A stretch of 64,000 nucleotides of DNA from Dysidea avara (taxonomy: Eukaryota > Porifera > Demospongiae > Dictyoceratida > Dysideidae), in NCBI RefSeq assembly GCF_963678975.1, contig NC_089279.1, positions 27,957,609 to 28,021,608 of the forward strand, written 5' to 3'. The position numbers and the translations under genes were made by a program. The notes beneath the pieces are model-generated. The model did no database searches and was not told the DNA's origin. It worked only from the letters and a program-made list of their open reading frames with translations. This document shows, one piece after another, positions 61,150 to 64,000 of the stretch; the stretch's first letter is position 1; each line of letters starts with the position of its first letter.

Positions 61150-62726
61150 AACTGCCAATAATGTAAGTTTATTTATCTAGATATCAGTAAACTTACTTGC
61201 ATACCAAAGATTATCAGGTAGTGCCAACACCTTGAACTCTCTCACCACTTTGGCACAGTGCTAACATTTTAACATTTTTTGCTTCTTTGCATTCTTGTAA
61301 ATATAATTTGTTCACTTTACTGGTATCTCGATAAACTTTACACAATATCTCAGTAATCATATATATCTCACAGCTCTAATAAATTAGAGCTTCTTATATA
61401 CATAGGTACTAGTCATGAATGTTGGTTGATATAACTATGTAGAGTTTTCTCATTACATAACTAATTGTGGGGCTATATAGAACACCAAGATATTTATCTT
61501 CATTTCAGTCTTTTATGAGACTGCACTTTATTTATTTAGAACATGACATGCATAGTATGCTTTGATCTTTTAATGAGGTCTCCAAGAAACTTCCTGGCAT
61601 TTTAGAAACCTGTTATGAAAACTTGTTTTTGATTGTGGGTTTCAAAAAATATAATACAGTTGAAATTAAATACCGAGCCATGTTCTAAGTTGGTTAGGAA
61701 CCACGCCCTTGGTTCTTCACAGTTCATAATTTTAGAAACCTCAGTTTTGCTTCGGTTTCTAAAACTATGAAGAACCTTGGGCTGGGTTCCTAATCTATAC
61801 ATAGCACATATACAACTAAGAGTACAATTATAAACATCATTATACGTATCCTGTACTATACAAACTTACTGGTGGAATTTTATAACTAGGAGGAACATGG
61901 GTGACAATTGTAAACCCAAATGGACCTGTAAAATATAGACATGTTGATGCATGTGATGTTTCTGCATACTGGCATGTTTATACTACATAATTATAATAAA
62001 TGTAACACTTTCACATCTCAGATCAAAGGAGCCGCCTGGGCTACATTCACAATGTAGCCACACAATGTAGCCAACTTGTCAACTTGCCTGGGCTACATCT
62101 GAATGTACGTATAGCTTGGGCTACAACTGGACAGCAATGATATAGATCAAGGTCAAAATGAATTGTGGGGATAGAATGACTAGTATGGATTTGGCTGGCC
62201 ATGAAACCACTCAGACAGAAAGCATTTTGTTATCCTTGCTACCCTACGAGTTGAAAAACGTTGGGCTAAGGTGAGAACTTGTACTATAACAAGTATTTCC
62301 ACATGTTTTCGAATACAGACCACACCACATTGCTGATAACACAAAATTACCATTCAACATGAAATAAGCACTCTACAAGCAATCATACCCACCTAGGCTT
62401 TTAGTAAACTCTGCCATAAACAAGTTAATTAAAACATTAAAATCATGTAACCAAAATTCTCCATGATATCTCTAGGATTTGTTCATTCATCATAGCCAAA
62501 TGTAGCCAGAATGTACCTACTGCTGACCCATGCTCAAATCTTTCTCACGCAAGTGTATAATATAATATAATATATTCAGTGGTTACACTCGTATTGCCTT
62601 GGGTGAATGATCACCTATGGATCGGTAGTGTTACATATTAGCTGTAACATGGAGTATTCGAGCTTTAACCTGATTTGTAGTGTGGTGCGTGGGAGATCAG
62701 AGGCTGCCGCCAGTGTTACAGATCAG
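61150..62726. other. Non-coding stretch with one palindromic repeat
   Basis: At 61690-61796 TTAGGAACCACGCCCTTGGT and TTAGAAACCTCAGTTTTG blocks pair with their complements to form a palindromic unit of about 105 bp. GGCTACAT phrases repeat near 62035-62125. No gene is supported. Confidence 0.4.
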
Positions 62727-62733
62727 TTGTAAA

Positions 62734-63619
62734 CGGGCAATTGGAAACAGTGGAAATGGAAACTGGAAACGGAAAGTGGAAAACGGAAATGGTTAAATTA
62801 TCATATAAATTTACCCAGATAAAAACCTTTGTTTAGTGGCCACTTCTTAAAGACCACCTTCTTACAAAGACCACCTCCATACAAAGACCACATTGTAATT
62901 ACATCTCAAAGATGGCTAAGGCATACTTAATGACCCTATAATACCAATTCGTGGCCACCTTTTATAAGACCACCTTCTTTACACAGACCATTTCTTCACA
63001 TTGCAATAATAGCCAAGTTCCAAACATCTACTTCATGGTTTTATCAAATGTGAATCCTAGAGTAAAACTCTCACATAGAGTCACCTCTTCACCTTTCATA
63101 AAGACCACCTCTGTAAAAAGACCACATGTAATTAGGTAATGACTCATAGAAAGGAGTCATAGTTTGGTATACACTTCACTCAAGTGATCTGGCTATCTGT
63201 TTTGTTTTGGAGTGTGTCATACAAAAATAGTCCATGCAAGTGAAAAATGAGGTCTCATAAGGAGATAATGACCTTAAGAGCCTAACATTTTTAGCTGACC
63301 TACTATAGCTGTTTTTAAAATAGATGTTTGGAACTTACCAATTTTTACAATGTGAAGAGGTGGTCTTTGTAAAGAGGGTGGTCTTTATAAAAACTGACCA
63401 TAAAGTAGTCTGGTGATTAAGTATTTCTTAGCCATTTTGAGATGTAATTGTAATGTGGTCTTTGTATGGAGGTGGTCTTTGTAAAAAGGTGGTCTTTAAG
63501 AGGTGGTCAACTAAACAAGAGTTTTACTTAGGGTACATTTATATGATGATTTGACCATTTCTGTTTTCCATTTCCACTTTCCATTTCCAGTTTCCATTTC
63601 CACTGTTTCCAATTGCCCG
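62734..63619. mobile_element. Foldback element with GGAAA- and GACCACC-repeat arms
   Basis: The 886-bp unit has CGGGCAATTGGAAACAGTGG at the left and its complement at the right, flanked by TTGTAAA on both sides (62727-62733 and 63620-63626). Arms of about 280 bp hold tandem GGAAAC/GGAAAT units and then AAAGACCACCT units. The centre is unrelated DNA. No ORF is convincing. Confidence 0.7.
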
Positions 63620-63626
63620 TTGTAAA

Positions 63627-64000
63627 CTGGTTTACAAATAATTGTAATATGGCTAAGTACCTCCTTTTGGCCACACAGTCTGGCCACTAATTAGTTCAAA
63701 GACATCAAACAAATACAAACACCAGACAAACACAAGAAGTCACAATACAAGGCAATGAATTTGGCTGATTCAAGGAGATGAATCATTCTGGAACGAATAA
63801 ACACACAACACTATACTTGTCTGAATGAATGGGAAGCAGTACAACTGAGTTCGTAGCTATCTATATACCAAACGCTCGTTTACCAATAAATTAAGCTAAC
63901 CAACTTCAACTACACCCACATAAATGATGCAAAGCAGTACAATGGCTGGTGTGACTGGCATCAATGATGGCACCTTGTGCTTGTGCATGGGAAATGCACT
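63627..64000. other. Right edge, nothing recognised
   Basis: Low-complexity AT-rich DNA without an exon or repeat that I can support. Confidence 0.4.

Overview
The window is animal nuclear DNA, most likely from a sponge. It is AT-rich, and genes are split by GT-AG introns, some only 47-58 nt long. DNA transposons, foldbacks and their short derivatives are very dense, and two recognisable genes are Ginger1-like and Ty3/gypsy-like. The sponge assignment is an inference from this overall character. No ribosomal RNA, intact tRNA, CRISPR array or bacterial operon is visible.

Region 1 (1-14.7 kb) is the most gene-like part. It holds a possible partial exon at the left edge and a small candidate plus-strand gene at 4.06-5.15 kb. 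A six-exon minus-strand gene (13768 down to 7436) encodes a basic, Ser/Thr-rich protein and has one apparent 1-nt frameshift. A divergent single-exon gene (14339-14677) encodes a small membrane protein. A 121-bp mini-transposon sits in the shared upstream region. The introns and flanks hold piggyBac-like, pogo-like and hAT-like short elements and a SINE.

Region 2 (15.08-17.88 kb) is a discrete element. Two inverted arms of about 350 bp enclose one intact minus-strand gene for a PIN/XPG-like nuclease with a C-terminal cysteine-rich CXC tail. Region 3 (18-25.4 kb) is mostly non-genic: a hAT-like element, two CAGGGGCG-type elements, and two minisatellites (32-bp and about 85-bp units).

Region 4 (26.7-31.3 kb) holds a plus-strand gene with one frameshift and a minus-strand multi-exon gene. 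The latter joins a transposase-like C-terminus to a DEDDh 3'-5' exonuclease domain with all catalytic motifs. A plus-strand two-exon gene of a type I associate with repeated genes in such genomes lies beside it.

Region 5 (31.8-44.3 kb) is a nest of elements. A 22-bp minisatellite is split by a palindromic Mutator-like element (9-bp target duplication). A long palindrome follows, with arms of about 1.2 kb. Its left arm carries a 5965-bp Ginger1-like transposon (39-bp perfect terminal repeats, GCTT duplication) encoding a decayed integrase plus PHD finger. The right arm keeps the empty site. The left arm also carries a hAT-like short element whose empty site is again preserved in the other arm.

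Region 6 (44.5-54.8 kb) is repeat-rich and nearly gene-free. Region 7 (54.84-61.14 kb) is a minus-strand Ty3/gypsy retrotransposon with near-identical LTRs but broken ORFs, interrupted by a 1.9-kb insertion that itself carries a hAT-like element. Region 8 (61.15-64 kb) holds two inverted-repeat elements. A quasi-palindromic motif (CTCTATTAGAG) in a longer shared module recurs inside short elements of at least three apparently unrelated terminal-repeat families, and is the most unexpected signal in the window.
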